DNA of 64,000 nucleotides from Ailurus styani (lineage: Eukaryota; Chordata; Mammalia; Carnivora; Ailuridae). Of this stretch, positions 12,288 through 24,709 are shown in pieces. The position numbers and the translations under genes are program-made. Below the pieces are notes generated by a model. That model did not search any database and had not been told where the DNA came from. It was given only the letters and a program-made list of their open reading frames with translations. The stretch is from positions 248,314 to 312,313 of the forward strand of contig LNAC01000861.1 of NCBI GenBank assembly GCA_002007465.1. Reading direction: 5' to 3'. How positions within the stretch are numbered: position 1 is the first letter of the stretch; each line of letters opens with the position of its first letter.

Positions 12288-12830
12288 TATGGGGTGATTT
12301 GTGTCTTCCCAATTTCATATGTTGAAATCCTAGCCCCTAGTGCCTCAGAAATGTGACCGTATTTAGAGATAAGACGTTTAGAGTGGTGATTTTTTTTTAA
12401 AGATTTTATTTATTCATTTGACACAGAGAGAGAGAGATTACAAGCAGGCAGAGAGGCAGGCAGAGAGAGAGGAGAGAGGAGGAAGCAGGCTCCCTGCTGA
12501 GCAGAGAGCCCGATGTGGGCCTCGATCCCAGGAACCTGGGATCATGACCTGAGCCGAAGGCAGCGGCTTTAACCCACTGAGCCACCCAGGCGCCCTAGAG
12601 TGGTGATTAAGGTAAAATGAGGTCACATGGATAAGTCCTGGTCCAGTATAACTGGTATCTTCATAAGAATAAAAGATTAGGACACAGACACACACAGAAG
12701 GAGCACCATGTGAAGATACAGAAAGAAGACAGGCTTCCAAAGAAACCAACCCTGCTGATACCTTATCTTGAATTTCTAGCCTCCAGAACTGTGAGAAAAT
12801 AAATTTCTGTTGTTTAAGCCATTCAACCTG
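12288..12830 (+). repeat. MaLR LTR, MLT1A/MST-like, split by a SINEC
   Basis: The left part has the MaLR start zone 'cccaatttcatatgttgaaa' and 'gcctcagaaatgtgaccgta'. The right part has 'ggacacagacacacacagaa', 'cctccagaactgtgagaaaa' and 'taaatttctgttgtttaagc' (polyadenylation-signal region and 3' end). The SINEC at 12392-12595 separates the halves. It is a solo LTR without internal genes. Confidence 0.85.
12392..12595 (-). mobile_element. SINEC nested in an MLT1-type LTR
   Basis: This is a full reversed CAN SINE, from the T-rich tail and AAAGATTTTATTTATTCATT through the GA-rich block to GAGCCACCCAGGCGCC. A perfect 13-bp target duplication TAGAGTGGTGATT flanks it (12379-12391 and 12596-12608). 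The intact duplication indicates a fairly recent insertion into the older LTR. Confidence 0.96.
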
Positions 12831-14289
12831 TCAGAACAAAAAAAATAAATAAAATAAATTCCTCCAAGGATACATAGGAAAAATAGAGAAAAGTAGCAGA
12901 TAGCTAGAAATTCACAAGAAAATAAGATGAAAATAAATGAGTAACAACATGCAAATAAAAAAGGAAGGGGGAAAATGGGGAGAGGGGAATCAAAGGATAT
13001 GGTGGCATTTCTGGCTGAATTTGTGTGGAAAGGAGAAAACAAAGCCTTTAGAAGACTAATAGGCATGGAATGAAGGAAGACAATAAGAGAAAGTAAACGT
13101 TAGGTGTTGTGTGTGCATGAGTAAGGTAAAATGTGACTGTTCAGTTGAACTTCCTTACCTTTCGAAACACTGACCCCAGGGAAAGCCTTGCAGTTCTTTC
13201 CAGGAAGCTTCCATTATTTGGGGAAATAAATATGTGAGTGAAGTAATTTTGATTGTATGTAAGAAACAATTTCAAATGAAAAATAGCAGTGGGGAAAATA
13301 CCACCAGATTATTATTTCTAAAAGAACAGATTTATCCATAGGTTGAGCAGGTAATTAAGATTCTGGTAATGATGATGTTAATCTGGCTCATTTTATGTTC
13401 ATATTGGCACTTTCCAAAACAGAAGTGTTACTGATGGTTTGCTCAATAATATGTCACAGAAACTGTAGAAGAATGTCTGACATGTGAGGCTTGAAGTCAA
13501 TACCGAGAAGGGGGAAAATGTGTTCCAGATTTTTTGCAGAAATTCTCAGGTCAAATTATGGTGTTGAAAAATTGTATAGTATGTTCAATAGAGCATCCAA
13601 GATGAAAAGACAATTCAGTGGCTTTTTAATCTAGATTTAAAAAAAAGATCCTGGAGTCATGCGTATGTAGGGTGTAATTCACAAATTCAGAATTGTCAAT
13701 GGCAGAGGTAATGACAAGGAAGCTAAAACATTTGACTTTTTAAATTACTTTCACATAAATTTCCCATAAAAACTTTTATATAAAAACCTGGATTACAGAA
13801 CTCCCTAATTCCTTATTTTCCATATCTATCGAGCAAGTGTTCTATTTATCTAGATTTTTTAATGAACCAGTATATGTTCTATACACAAAATGCTTAAAAC
13901 ATTGGATAGAAGAAAGAAAATACCATAGAAATCATAGAAAGAATAATAGAATTTCAGAATATGGAACAAAACCAAGGATCATTTACTTTATGTTCTTTAA
14001 TTTCATCCCCATAAAAACCAAGGCTCCAAGAATCTAAGTGATTTGGACAAGGTCACCCTGCTGGAGGCCACGATAGATCAAGACTAGGACATAAATTACT
14101 GCAACTTTTGAGGTTCCTGGACTTTTGAGAAAAAATATGCCAGATGTTCCAAACAACATTTTTATTATTGTTTGAAAAAGAAAATAAACCTCTTAGTAGA
14201 CTGTACCTCTGATAAGAAGCTCTATTTATATAAATCTGGGACTTTATAGGATATACCAAAAGTGTTTCAAATTATGTTTGGGAGATATC
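12831..14289. other. Unique AT-rich sequence
   Basis: I recognise no repeat or gene here. The stretch has A-rich segments and short fortuitous frames only. Confidence 0.5.
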
Positions 14290-14645
14290 ATTCTCTCATT
14301 CATTCAACAAATACTTACTGAGCACCTGCTATAGGCCAGGCACTGTTCTAGGTACTGGGGATACAGCAGTGAGCAAAACAGTCAAAACTCTCTGCCCTTT
14401 TGGAATTTACATGTTAGTGTGGGGAGACACTAAACACAAGAAACATGTATAGAAAGTCAGATATAATAGTGCTCTTAAGAAATAGCATTTAAGAATGAGA
14501 TGGGGAGTGCAGTTGCAGGTTAAAATGAGCTGATCAGAGTAGGCCTCCCAGATAAAGTGACGTTTGCACAAAGCTCTGAAAGAGAAAAGGGAATGAATTG
14601 TGCAGACCTGGGGGAGGAGCATTCAAGAAAGGAGCAAGTTCTGTG
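14290..14645 (-). repeat. LINE-2 3' end
   Basis: The + strand opens with 'cattcattcaacaaatactt', then 'gagcacctgctataggccag', 'gcactgttctaggtactggg' and 'atacagcagtgagcaaaaca', a textbook reversed L2 3' end. It continues into 'aggcctcccagataaagtga' and 'agcattcaagaaaggagcaa', L2 sequence further from the end. Confidence 0.85.
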
Positions 14646-15307
14646 CAGCTGTTGAGCTGTTCTCAGTTTCTCATCATTTTGGAGTCTGAATAACCAAGAT
14701 GACTTGCCAGTATTTATGAAATGAAAGGAGTAATCGGGGTAAGTGCCACTTAACGTCTTCACTATGTAAGGGGAACATCTTCTGGGACTTACCAACTATC
14801 TTGCCATATACAAACTGGCCTGGGAAAGTAGGCACATGTAATGAGCTGGCTGTGTGAAGACGGTGGAAGAAAATCTTTGTTAAATTCAGTCAAGTGCTAA
14901 TTGTTTTCTTCTGTGTCAGCTTTTATATGTGGACACAGTATGATTGTTTGGGTTAAGGAGTCTAAATTGGAATACTATTTCTGATAAAAATATGGTGGAT
15001 TTATGCAGTGTCTCGCAGCCAGAAGCAAACCCTTCCAAGGAAATGAACAATGTAGCATTTCCAGGTAACAGAAGACTCTGAATTCCACCCTCTGAAGATG
15101 ATACTTCAGGCATGTTTCCTATAAATGCAAATCTTACCAAAGAGTAGCATGTCAGCAGGATTTGGAATGACTCTTTTCCTTCAAAAGCAATCCTAAGAAT
15201 TGATCTTTCCCAAACATTCAATTATTCTGCTATGCCAACCTTTACAACAATTTGATATGTGGAAAATTGAAAATCTAGTGCAAACAGACTTGAAAAAGAA
15301 AAAAAAA
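14646..15307. other. Unique sequence
   Basis: No repeat, RNA gene or coding signature is recognised. It ends in a short A run that precedes a SINEC target site. Confidence 0.5.
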
Positions 15308-15320
15308 AGACTTTGCTTTT

Positions 15321-15520
15321 ATTTATTTATTTATTTAGGATTTTATTTATTTACTTCAGAAAGGGAAAGAGCGAGAGCAAGCATGAGTGGGGGAGGGGCA
15401 GATGGAGAAGCAGAGGTCCTTCTGAGCAGAGAACCTGATGTGGGGCTTGATCCCAGAATCCTGGGATCAAGACCTGTGCTGAAGGCTGACGGTTAATGAA
15501 CTAAGCCACGCAGATACCCC
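15321..15520 (-). mobile_element. SINEC, older copy
   Basis: This is a reversed CAN SINE with a (TTTA)n tail region, a GA-rich block and a degraded head 'taagccacgcagatacccc'. An imperfect target duplication (AGACTTTGCTTTT before, AAGTCTCTGCTTTT after) supports an old insertion. Confidence 0.92.
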
Positions 15521-15929
15521 AAGTCTCTGCTTTTTATCCATACATTTACTTCTTGGTTTCTCTACATTAAAATACATTAAAGTACATATTAGCATATATC
15601 TAATTTACATGTCATTTATTAAATATTCAGCTGCTGAACATAATCTTTGCTATTGAAGATGATGCACACCAATGTATTAAAGTTATCAGGTACCTCTCAC
15701 AGGTTCACTATAGAGTGGAAACAGGTTAGGAATGAGGACAGCTGGCAGAGCAGGGAGATAAGCAGCAGTTGCTGATGGTCCCTGGAAACATTTTTGAGCA
15801 CTTGAAAAAAAGCCCAGTGATTTGAACAAATACTCTGGTTTTGAATATGCCTGGAAATAGGACCCACAATAAGACCACCACCAAAAAATGTTTTTCCTTC
15901 TGGTTACAATGCAGTAACGGTGTCTTGTG

Positions 15930-16135
15930 TAGAGACTGTCTGGACGAGCAAGCTCTGTGATCAGATATAGGGATTCAAATCTGAACTCTTGTACTTACTT
16001 GCTGTGGGATTTGACCTCTTTGCTCACTTCTTCTCAGTTTCCCCTTAGGACTGCACTAAACTGAAATGACATAACACACATAAAGGGCTTAGAACAGTGT
16101 TTGGGACAGTGGAAAGGCTCAAATATATTAGGTAC
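15930..16135 (+). repeat. MIR, nearly full length
   Basis: The order is 'gattcaaatctgaactcttg', 'cttacttgctgtgggatttg', 'cttctcagtttcccctta', then 'aaagggcttagaacagtgtt', matching the MIR head, core and tail. Confidence 0.8.
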
Positions 16136-16229
16136 CACTGTTCTGTTTCAGTGGCTTCTGGAAGAAAAAGTTGGGACTTATAAATAGACTATCAGACTCA
16201 TTGGTTCAGATTCATTCTGCTATGATGTA

Positions 16230-16435
16230 AAAATCTTGGGCGTTGTAGTTAGACCTGGGTTCCAACCCCCAGCCCCACCTCTTACTAGACCATGTGGCAA
16301 AGTAAATTCTTTGTCTTCTTGTAAATTCTTATCTTCCTGTTTCCTCATCTGTAAAGTGAAGGTACTTATGCCTTCCTGGCAAGGATATGACAAAGTGACA
16401 AGGATTGAATGCTAATGCTCAGTAGAAATGACCTT
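16230..16435 (+). repeat. MIR, second copy
   Basis: 'agacctgggttccaaccccc', 'ccacctcttactagaccatg' and 'gtttcctcatctgtaaagtg' follow the MIR consensus order. It lies about 100 bp after another MIR in the same orientation. Confidence 0.8.
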
Positions 16436-16576
16436 CCTCGTATTTACCTTATGGATAAATAATGTCATAATAGCTTTGTCTTATACATCCACTTAACAAA
16501 AGTTTATTGAATGCTTACCATGTACCAAACACTGAATAATGTATTATATTAAGTTTTGGGTATATTTACAAATATG

Positions 16577-17174
16577 TTTTTTTTAAATTTTATTTTTATT
16601 ATTTGCCCAAGGGGTACAGGTCTGTGAATCATCAGGCTTACATCTTTCACAGCATTCACCAAAGCACAAACCCTCCCCAATGTCCATAACCCATCCACCC
16701 TATCCCTACCCTCCCACCCCCCAGTAACCCTCAGTTTGTTTTATGAGATTAGAAGTCTCTTATGGTTTGTCTCCTTCCCCATCCCATCTTGTTTCATTAT
16801 TTTTCCCTCCCTACCCCCCACAACCCCCCACCCTGCCCCTCAAGTTCCTCATATCAGAGAGATCATATGATAATTGTCTTTCTCTGATTGACTTATTTCG
16901 CTCAGCATAATACCCTCCAGTTCCATCCATGTCGTTGCGAATGGCAAGATTTCGTTTCTTTTGATAGCTGCATAATATTCCATTGTATATATATACCACA
17001 TCTTCTTTATCCATTCATCTGTTGATGGACATCTAGGTTCTTTCCATAGTTTGGCTATTGTGGACATTGCTGCTATAAACATTCGGGTGCACGTGCCCCT
17101 GAGGATCACTACCTTTGTGTCTTTAGGATAAATACCCAGTAGTGCGATTGCTGGGTCGTAGGGTAGCTCCATTT
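16577..17174 (-). mobile_element. Young LINE-1 3' end truncated at an unknown base
   Basis: Reading the minus strand, the end of ORF2 is nearly intact: 'ALLGIYPKDTKVVILRGTC', 'STIAKLWKEPRCPSTDEWI', 'MWYIYTMEYYAAIKRNEI', 'MLSEISQSEKDNYHMI'. It is followed by a C-rich (G-rich in L1 sense) 3' UTR and the tail at the left edge. It stops exactly at the single n at 17175, with no target duplication on the right. The missing side is most likely an assembly join rather than a natural 5' truncation. Confidence 0.93.
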
Positions 17175-17175
17175 N
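17175..17175. other. Single unknown base, assembly junction
   Basis: One n separates high-identity L1 sequence from unrelated purine-rich sequence. Confidence 0.9.
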
Positions 17176-18884
17176 CAAAAGTGGGAGAAAGAGAAGGGAG
17201 AAGAGAAAGAGCACGGAGACATTATTCAGTGATTTGGTTATTATAAGATATGTAGACAATGTTTACTGAAAATTGGCTTTTTTTCTGTTTTGCTTCAAGA
17301 TAAGAAAAGAAATCAGGTGAAACTCTCAGAGAAGTTACTTCCAGTGTTCATATTCTGTGGCTTTATTTTGCTCCTGATTATTAATGGTAGAAGGTGAATT
17401 AAGCTTCTCTTCAAATGAGTACATCAGTTAGATACCAGGGAAGACTTCTCATCAGAAAAATGTATCCAGCCATAGCATCATTGTTTGTGAGGACCATTAG
17501 AAACCTTATCTGTGGAATCCTTTAAAGAGAAAAATGGACAGGATGATGGTGCATTATTGTAAATAACTTAGACTCTGACTCTGTCCAACTCTTTGCTCTG
17601 TAAAGAGCCTAGTGCATTTTGGGACTTAATAAATGTTGAATTATAAGTAACATTCTCACATAGCCTCTGGTGATGGACTCTCAGTCCTAATAAGACTTTT
17701 CCAACTCCAATTTTCATGATTTGCTGCTGTATAGGTAATACTCATGAATTCAGCAAGATCTATAAATGCAAAGTATTTTGTAGTCTCAATATGTCAAAGA
17801 TAAGATTTCATTGAAAGTAGCATTATAATGAACACTATTGAGTACCTCTAAAATGTGGATCTAAGGACGATCTATAGAATTTCATATAGGGTGAGCATAA
17901 TATGAAGTGCTAACCGAGTTTAATTTTAAGGTGAGATTGATTGGGAAATAAGATTAAATAGAAATGAGAAGAAAGATCATTATCCTCCAAAATGAAAGCT
18001 GCTGGAGAATTTATGGTGGAACAAAAGCAGAAAGGACCAGAACTAGTGAATTAGGTAAAAGTTCAGTATATATCAAACCAGTCATTCTGGTACTAATACA
18101 TTTCTGAAAGAATTCTGCTTTAGACAATCTATGAAAGAGCATAATGTGTATATATGGGTGGTGAAATGTGAAGTACGTGTGTGTAGGGGGGTGAAGATTC
18201 AGAGAAATTGAAGTAGAGGTGAGGTTAATGCATCTTTTGGATTAATGTAGTCATAATGTAACTGATGCAAAGAGAGAGTAGGTCATAAATTGCTTCAAGG
18301 GAATCAGAGGGCAATAGGGGGCCTGGGCAGACTCTCTGAATAATAGTTTCAGAGCATCTGCTGTGCAATATGGTTAGAACCTTTGGAAGCCCCATTGTAT
18401 AACTCACTTGTCACTTGGCTTGAGGAAGAGATGACAGATCTGCCAGGAACATTCAGGAAGACTTTTTTTTTCAGGGACGGGAACAAGCCAGATGTTCATG
18501 TTGTATTGCTATTTTAACAAATGCATTGACTTAGCATTCTGAATTTACCTGGGATTTTAATATTTTATATATAATATGTTGAGGAAAGATACTGCCCTAG
18601 CATTAGGAAGTACTCTGAAGAGACAAGATGAAACCTGGCAGATGAATTTACTTAGGTAGCACAAAGTCATTTTAAAGACTAAGAAATACCTTGTTTAATT
18701 TCCTGTAATATGCTTCATTATCTTCTCTTGGAGTTGCCCTTCACCTCTTGGAATTAATTCAGGAATTTGACCTTTTCAAACTGTGAAGAAGAATAAGATT
18801 GCTAAGGCACCACTTGTGACAAAAGCCAATATTTGGAAAAGTACAGCTTGTACCTCAGTTCCTCTCTTTCCACATACCCACCTG

Positions 18885-18885
<1 letters not shown>
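17176..18885. other. Mostly unique sequence
   Basis: I recognise only a short L2/MIR-type tail at about 17575-17640 ('gcattttgggacttaataaa'). The rest shows no gene or repeat signature. Confidence 0.5.

Positions 18886-18928
<43 letters not shown>
18886..18928 (+). repeat. (CA)n microsatellite
   Basis: An uninterrupted CA dinucleotide run of about 21 units. Confidence 0.98.
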
Positions 18929-19189
18929 CTACCTCCCATTCCTGCCACACACCATCCATCATCTGCATGAGTCAGCCATTTGTGTTTTAAGTTACCCAAA
19001 GATCCCTGGATTGTTGCCTTAGCCCTCCTCTAAGCACTGCATCTTCTAATCTCTCTACTTTCCAATCAGTTGGAAGGATGTGCTAAAAGTTGCAAATGAT
19101 TTGTTATTAATTTCCCTTGAAAAGTCGGTGTTTTCTCAGTGGCTTTAGTCATTAACATGGTGGTTGAGGTCTGACTTTTAGTGGCCTGT

Positions 19190-19645
19190 CAGCCTCATCA
19201 TCCACCGCCACTCTCCATGAACTTTATGACTGTTTTCATGGATATGTTTGCCATTCCTGAACATCCCATGCTTTTCCTTGAATCTTGCCTTGTGACTGTT
19301 GCTTTCCCCACCCAGAATTTCCTGAAGTTCCCCTACCTCTCTTCTTTGTCAGGTTAAATCCTAGTCTTCTGTCCTCCATGGCTTAGTTTAGTTGTCATCC
19401 CTTCTAGGAAGTCTCCCTCAAAAGTAGAGTTTGTGGGTCCCTTTTGTATGCAACTTCAGTATTTTCTTCATTCCTAGCTTTTGTGCTTACCAGTTTAGTG
19501 CAGTGGCTCCTTGTTGTTGTTGGTGGTGGTTTTCTCTCAATGTTTTGAACTCATTGAATCAAGAAATATGGCTTACATATTTCTGAATCCTCAGGATCCA
19601 GCATAGCCCATGCTTGTATTTGAAGAGTATTTATTGATTGAGCAC
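19190..19645 (+). repeat. LINE-2 3' region
   Basis: The order fits the L2 3' part: 'tttccccacccagaattt', 'gtcaggttaaatcctagtct', 'ctaggaagtctccctcaaaa', 'ttctgaatcctcaggatcca' and a terminal 'agtatttattgattgagc'. It is diverged. Confidence 0.72.
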
Positions 19646-19989
19646 TATCCCCACTGAAGGGTTAGGGCTTATATTTGGGAGTCCCCGTTACTTTTTAAGT
19701 TTTCTCTTTCTAACATTTATTCTTCCTAACAGTCCCCAATGTCCAGTTAAAAGATGCAACCTGCTGTCACATTTATGTGGTGAACTCCAGAAATCTTTAA
19801 ACCTTGCATATCTTGCCTTACATGATTTACAAGGCTCATACTTCAAATGATAGTAAATGATCCCTTTTATGCTGGAACCAAATTCCCTCTTTTTGCCTAT
19901 TTTTAGTTTCTTCTTTTTATATACCTCAAATGTCATCTATTTTAAGATTACTAATCTTAAGATCAAGATTATATGTTTTCCTTTGTTCT
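19646..19989. other. Unique sequence between two L2 copies
   Basis: Nothing is recognised. It ends near 'attcatttgttcattcattg', which begins the next L2. Confidence 0.5.
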
Positions 19990-21190
19990 GTAGGGGGCAT
20001 TCATTTGTTCATTCATTGGGAATTCTTTACTGAATGCCAAGGACAATGCTAATTGTCAAGGATATAACAGATTTCCATCTTCTTCCAGTTTACAGTCTAA
20101 ATGGGGGATTAAAAAAGGTAAGCAGACAATGGCAATACAGTGGGATAAGCACTTATATACATAAAGAAAGATTGGCTGTGGAAACACATGAATGGGAAAT
20201 TTACCAAGGCTTGGGGAATTAGGAAACATTTCCTGTAGGAAGTAATGTGTACATTGAGATTTCAAGGCTAAGTCATGGTTAGTTAAGTAAAGAATTAAGA
20301 GAAGGCCATTCCAGCTAAAGGCTGGAGTAACACATCAAAAGGCCATAAAACAAGGAGAATGTAAGTTCAGATTTTGACAGATTACTGAGAGATGAGGTTT
20401 TAGAGTTAAACTGGAATAATCTTATACGCTATCTTGTAAGTCATGTTAAGGTATTTGAGTTTACCAAAGAAAAGTGAGGAACAATGAAAGAGCGTTAAAG
20501 CGTAAGTCTAAATAACTTTGTATTTTAGAAAGATCAATTTTCCTGAAGTATGGACATTGGATTTAAGAAGGCATGACTGACTATAGGGAGAACAACTAGA
20601 AGGTCATTGCTGCCATTCAGATGATAGATGAGAGTGGGCTAAACTTAAGACCTGGAAGTGTGGAAGAAGGAAAGTACAAAGCTATGAGAAATACTTAGGA
20701 ATCAAACGGTGCCCCCATGACCAATAAAACATGAGGGAGGAGGAAAGGGAAGTGACAGTTGAGGATTCTAGAGTCAAGAATGGTATTCAGGTTTCTGGCT
20801 TGAGTAACTATGCAGATGGTGGTAGTGATGAATATGCTAAAAATGTAGGGTTAGGTTAAAGGGAAGATGATGAAATAGACTTTGGCCACTTTGAAATTGA
20901 GATGTCTATAAGAAATACAAATGAAAATTTGTGGATCTACAGCTCAGGGTTGGAAGAAACGTTTTAGAGTCATTTGCACTTGGATGTAATTAAAATCATG
21001 GCAGTGAATGAGTTTCCCCAAGGAAGACAGAATACTGATACAGTAGAACCCAGGACAGTATAGATGGAACAGGCAAAGAAAGAATCCTTAAGGAAGATGG
21101 AACAGAGGCAGAAGGTCAACAACATGATCTACTTGTGACCATGAAATCTACTGGATCATCATGGTTTCAAGAAGGAAGTGGCCATCAGTA
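19990..21190 (-). repeat. LINE-2, long 3' copy
   Basis: From 'catttgttcattcattggga' and 'caatgctaattgtcaaggat' onward it follows reversed L2: 'aggccattccagctaaaggc', 'agtcatgttaaggtatttga', 'aaggtcattgctgccattca', 'ggttggaagaaacgttttag'. At roughly 1.2 kb it is the longest L2 relic in the window. All frames are broken. Confidence 0.72.
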
Positions 21191-22378
21191 TCCAATGCTG
21201 CTGTGAGATATCAAGTGAGGTAAGTACTAAAAATTCCTATTTCATTTAATTATCAGGAGGTCTTTGGTTTTAGTGGTATAATGAAGATAAAAGTCAGGTA
21301 AGAGTGGATTAAGTTGTGAATGAGAGGGGGAGGAAGTGATGATAGTGAGGAATACCATGTTTCTGAGTTGTGTTGTGAAGAAAAAGACAGAAAGCAGTTC
21401 TTTGTTTCCATAAATTTTCTAGTTCAAGGACCCTTCCAAGTTCTGAACACTTTCATTCTTTCCCTTGAACATCCTTTGCATTTTTGTAGCTATTTAAGTT
21501 ACTGATTTTTTGGAATCACAAATGCATCCAGTCTAGGGAGGGATTGGAGATTTCCACAGAAGGCCCTAAAGGCACCACTTCAGATATGCTCAAATGTCTT
21601 TTTAGTAATACAACTGTTTTCTTAAAAATCTCATGAATAATTCTAGTATGTTAAAAATAGATTAACTCTGAGCTGCTCTGATTTAAGTAAGTATGGAGGG
21701 CCTAGAGCCCCAAACTCACATCCCTTACATGGTTTTCTGAAGTGGCCCTTCACAGGCATTCCTATAAAACTTTTTGGATCTAAGGAACTCAGGTTTAAAA
21801 TCACAGATTTTTTGGATTCACAGATTATTTGGATTGAAAGAGACTGTTGGCCTCCTTGTTCTGAAGTTTTTCCCACAGCCTTCTCTTAAACAGTTACTGA
21901 GAAATGCCATTTGCTACCCTCACATGTCCTAGAAGAAAAAAAAAAGGATTTTTAAAATAACAGAGACCCTAGTGAAGTTTGAATTTAGCCAAATACTATT
22001 TAAATGGCACCTTGGTTTCAAAAATATCATCTTGGTAAACAATTCCTTTTCTTACCATATTTCTCTAGGCAGTTCTGACTATCCTGTCTGTTACTCTGTA
22101 GAACTTTGGGAAGCCAGGAAAGAGAATAGGATGACAAGGATGAGGGAGATGCCTGCCCAGTCCTTTGTGAACAGCCTAGTACACTGCCTCCCAACTTCTC
22201 AGAGGATGCCAAAACATGTCAGCAGATGAAATCCGAATGGTGTCCCTGTTTTGACAAAGCATAAGTTATGTGGGGTCTTATAGAAATGACAGCAGCCTAA
22301 ATAACAGAAAATAACAGATATTTATGCAGCACAGAGTGCATGAAAGAGCTGCTCAAGGTGAATAGAATGGAGTATTCA
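21191..22378. other. Unique sequence
   Basis: No gene or repeat is recognised. It forms the left flank of the twin-primed L1 insertion. Confidence 0.5.
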
Positions 22379-22890
22379 GTTTCTAGAGTATAGGTCCTTT
22401 ACCTCTTTGGTTAGGTTTATTCCAAGACATCTTATGGTTTTTAGTGCTATTGTAAATGGAATTGATTCTCTTAATTTCTCTTTCTACAGTTACACTGTTA
22501 GTGTGTAGAAAAACAACTGACTTCTGTGCATTGATTTTGTATCCTGCCACATTACTGAATTGCTGTATGAGGTCTAGCAATTTGGGGATGGAGTCTTTTG
22601 GGTTTTCCACATAAAGTTTCATGTCATCTGCAAAGAAAGAGAGTTTGACTTATTCTTCGCCAATTTAGAATACCTTTTATTTCTTTTTGTTGTCTGATTG
22701 TTGATGCTAGGACTTCTAGTACTATGTTGAACAATAGTGGCAAGAGTGGGCATCCATGCTGTGGTTCCTGATCTTAAGGAAAAAGCTGAGAGCTTTCCCC
22801 CATTGAGAACGATATTCACTGTGGACTTTTCATAGATAGTTTTTAGAATTTGAGGAATGTTCCCTCTATACCTACACTCTGAGGAGTTTT

Positions 22891-23107
22891 TTGTTTGCTT
22901 TTTGTTTTATTTTAAAGATTTATTTATTTATTTATTTGTCAGAGAGAGACAGAGACAAAGAGAGCAAAAGCAGGGGGAGCGGCAGGCAGAGGGAGAGGTA
23001 GGATCCTCTGAGTAAGGAGCCCAACATGGGACTTGATCCCAGGACCCCAGGCTCATGACCTGAGCCAAAGGCAGACACTCAACTGACTGAGTCACCCAGG
23101 TATCCCC
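22891..23107 (-). mobile_element. SINEC nested in the inverted L1
   Basis: This is a reversed CAN SINE from a T-rich tail to 'gactgagtcacccaggtatc'. A near-perfect target duplication flanks it: TCTGAGGAGTTTT (22878-22890) and TTCTGAAGAGTTTT (23109-23122). The L1 reading continues on both sides. Confidence 0.94.
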
Positions 23108-24034
23108 ATTCTGAAGAGTTTTAATCAGGAAAGGTTGTTACATTTTGTCAAATGCTTTTTCTGTATCAATTGAGGGGATCATATGGTTCTTGTCTCTTCT
23201 CTTATTGATGTGCTCTACGACACTGATTGATTTGCAAATGTTGAACCACCCTTGAATCCCAGGAATAACTCTCACCTGGTGGTGATGGATCATCCTTTTA
23301 ATGTACTGTTGAATCCTATTGGCCAGGATCTTGTTGAGAATTTTGGCATCTATATCCATCAGGGAGGACTATTTGCCTATAATTCTCCTTTTTTCATGGG
23401 ATCTTTTCCTGGTTTTGGGATCAAGGTGATGTTGGCCTCATAGAATGAGTCTGAAAGTTATCCTTCGTTTCTATTTTTTGAAACACCTTCAGAAGAATGG
23501 GTATTCTTTCTTCTTTAAATGTTTGGTAGAATTCCCATGGGACTCTATCAGTCCTTGGACTCTTGCTTCTTGAGAGGTTTTTGATCACTGCTTCAGTTTT
23601 GTAGCTGGTTATTGGTCTACTCAGATTGTCAGTTTCTTCCTGTTTCAGTGTTGGTAGTTTATAGGTTTCCAGGAAGTAATCCATTTCTTTCAGGTTGCTT
23701 AATTTATTGGCATATAGTTGTTGATAATAGTTTCTAATAATTGTTTCTATTTCCTTGGTGTTACTCATGATCTCTCCCCTTTCATTCATAATTTTATTAA
23801 TTCGGGTCCTTTCCCTTTTCTTTTGGGTAAGTGGGGCCAGTGGTTTATCGATCTTATTAATTTTTTTCAAAGAACCAGCTTCTATTTGAAGTGATCTCCT
23901 CTACTGTATTTGGGTTTCTACTTCATTGATCTCTGCTCTAATCTTTATTATTTCTCTTCTCCTGCTTGGCTTAGGCTTTATTTGTTGTTCTTTCTCCAGT
24001 TCTTTAAGGTATAAAGTTAGCTTGTGTATTCATG

Positions 24035-24078
24035 ATTTTTCTTTTTCTTTTCTTTTTTCTTTTTTTTTTTTTTTTTTT
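24035..24078. repeat. T-rich/(TTTTC) tract inside L1
   Basis: A pyrimidine run ending in about 20 T lies where L1 ORF2 normally encodes a lysine-rich stretch. On the minus strand it reads as a Lys/Arg run. It looks like expansion of an A-rich codon run. Confidence 0.85.
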
Positions 24079-24709
24079 GAGTGAGGCTTGGATGGCTATG
24101 TATTTCCCCCTCAGGACCACCTTTGCAGTATCCCATAGGTTTTGGACCAATGTGTTTTCTTTCTCATTGAACGATGAATTGTTTAAGTTCTTCTTCAATT
24201 TCCTGCTTGACTGAAACATTCTCAAGCAGGATGGTCTTTAGCTTCCAAGTGTTTGAATTCCTTCTGATTTTTTTCTTGTGATTGAGTTCCAGTTTCAAAG
24301 CATTGTTGTCTGAGAATAGGCAGGGGATAATCTCAATCTTTTGCTGTTGGTTGAAACCTGATTTGTGACGCAGGATGTGGTCTGTTCTGGAGAAAGTTCC
24401 ATGTGTGTTCGAGAAGAATGAGTATTCTGTTGTTTTAAGGTGGAATGTCTGCATATATCTACGAAGTCCATCTGGTCCAGTGTGTCATTCAAAGTTCTTG
24501 TATATTTGTTGATCTTTCTGCTTAGATGATCTATTGCTGAGAGTGGGGTGTTGAGGTCTCCTACTATTTAAGTATTGTTATCAATAAGTCTCTTTACTTT
24601 GGTTAACAGTTGGCTTATGTAGTTGGGTGCCCCCATGTTGGGGGCATAGATATTTATAATTGTTAGATCTTCTTGTTGTATAGACCCTTTAAGAATTATA
24701 TCTCTTACA

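Noticed and set aside
18886..18928. Alternating CA tract as a possible Z-DNA regulatory element
   Set aside because: Simple (CA)n arrays are abundant in mammals, and nothing nearby indicates a promoter.
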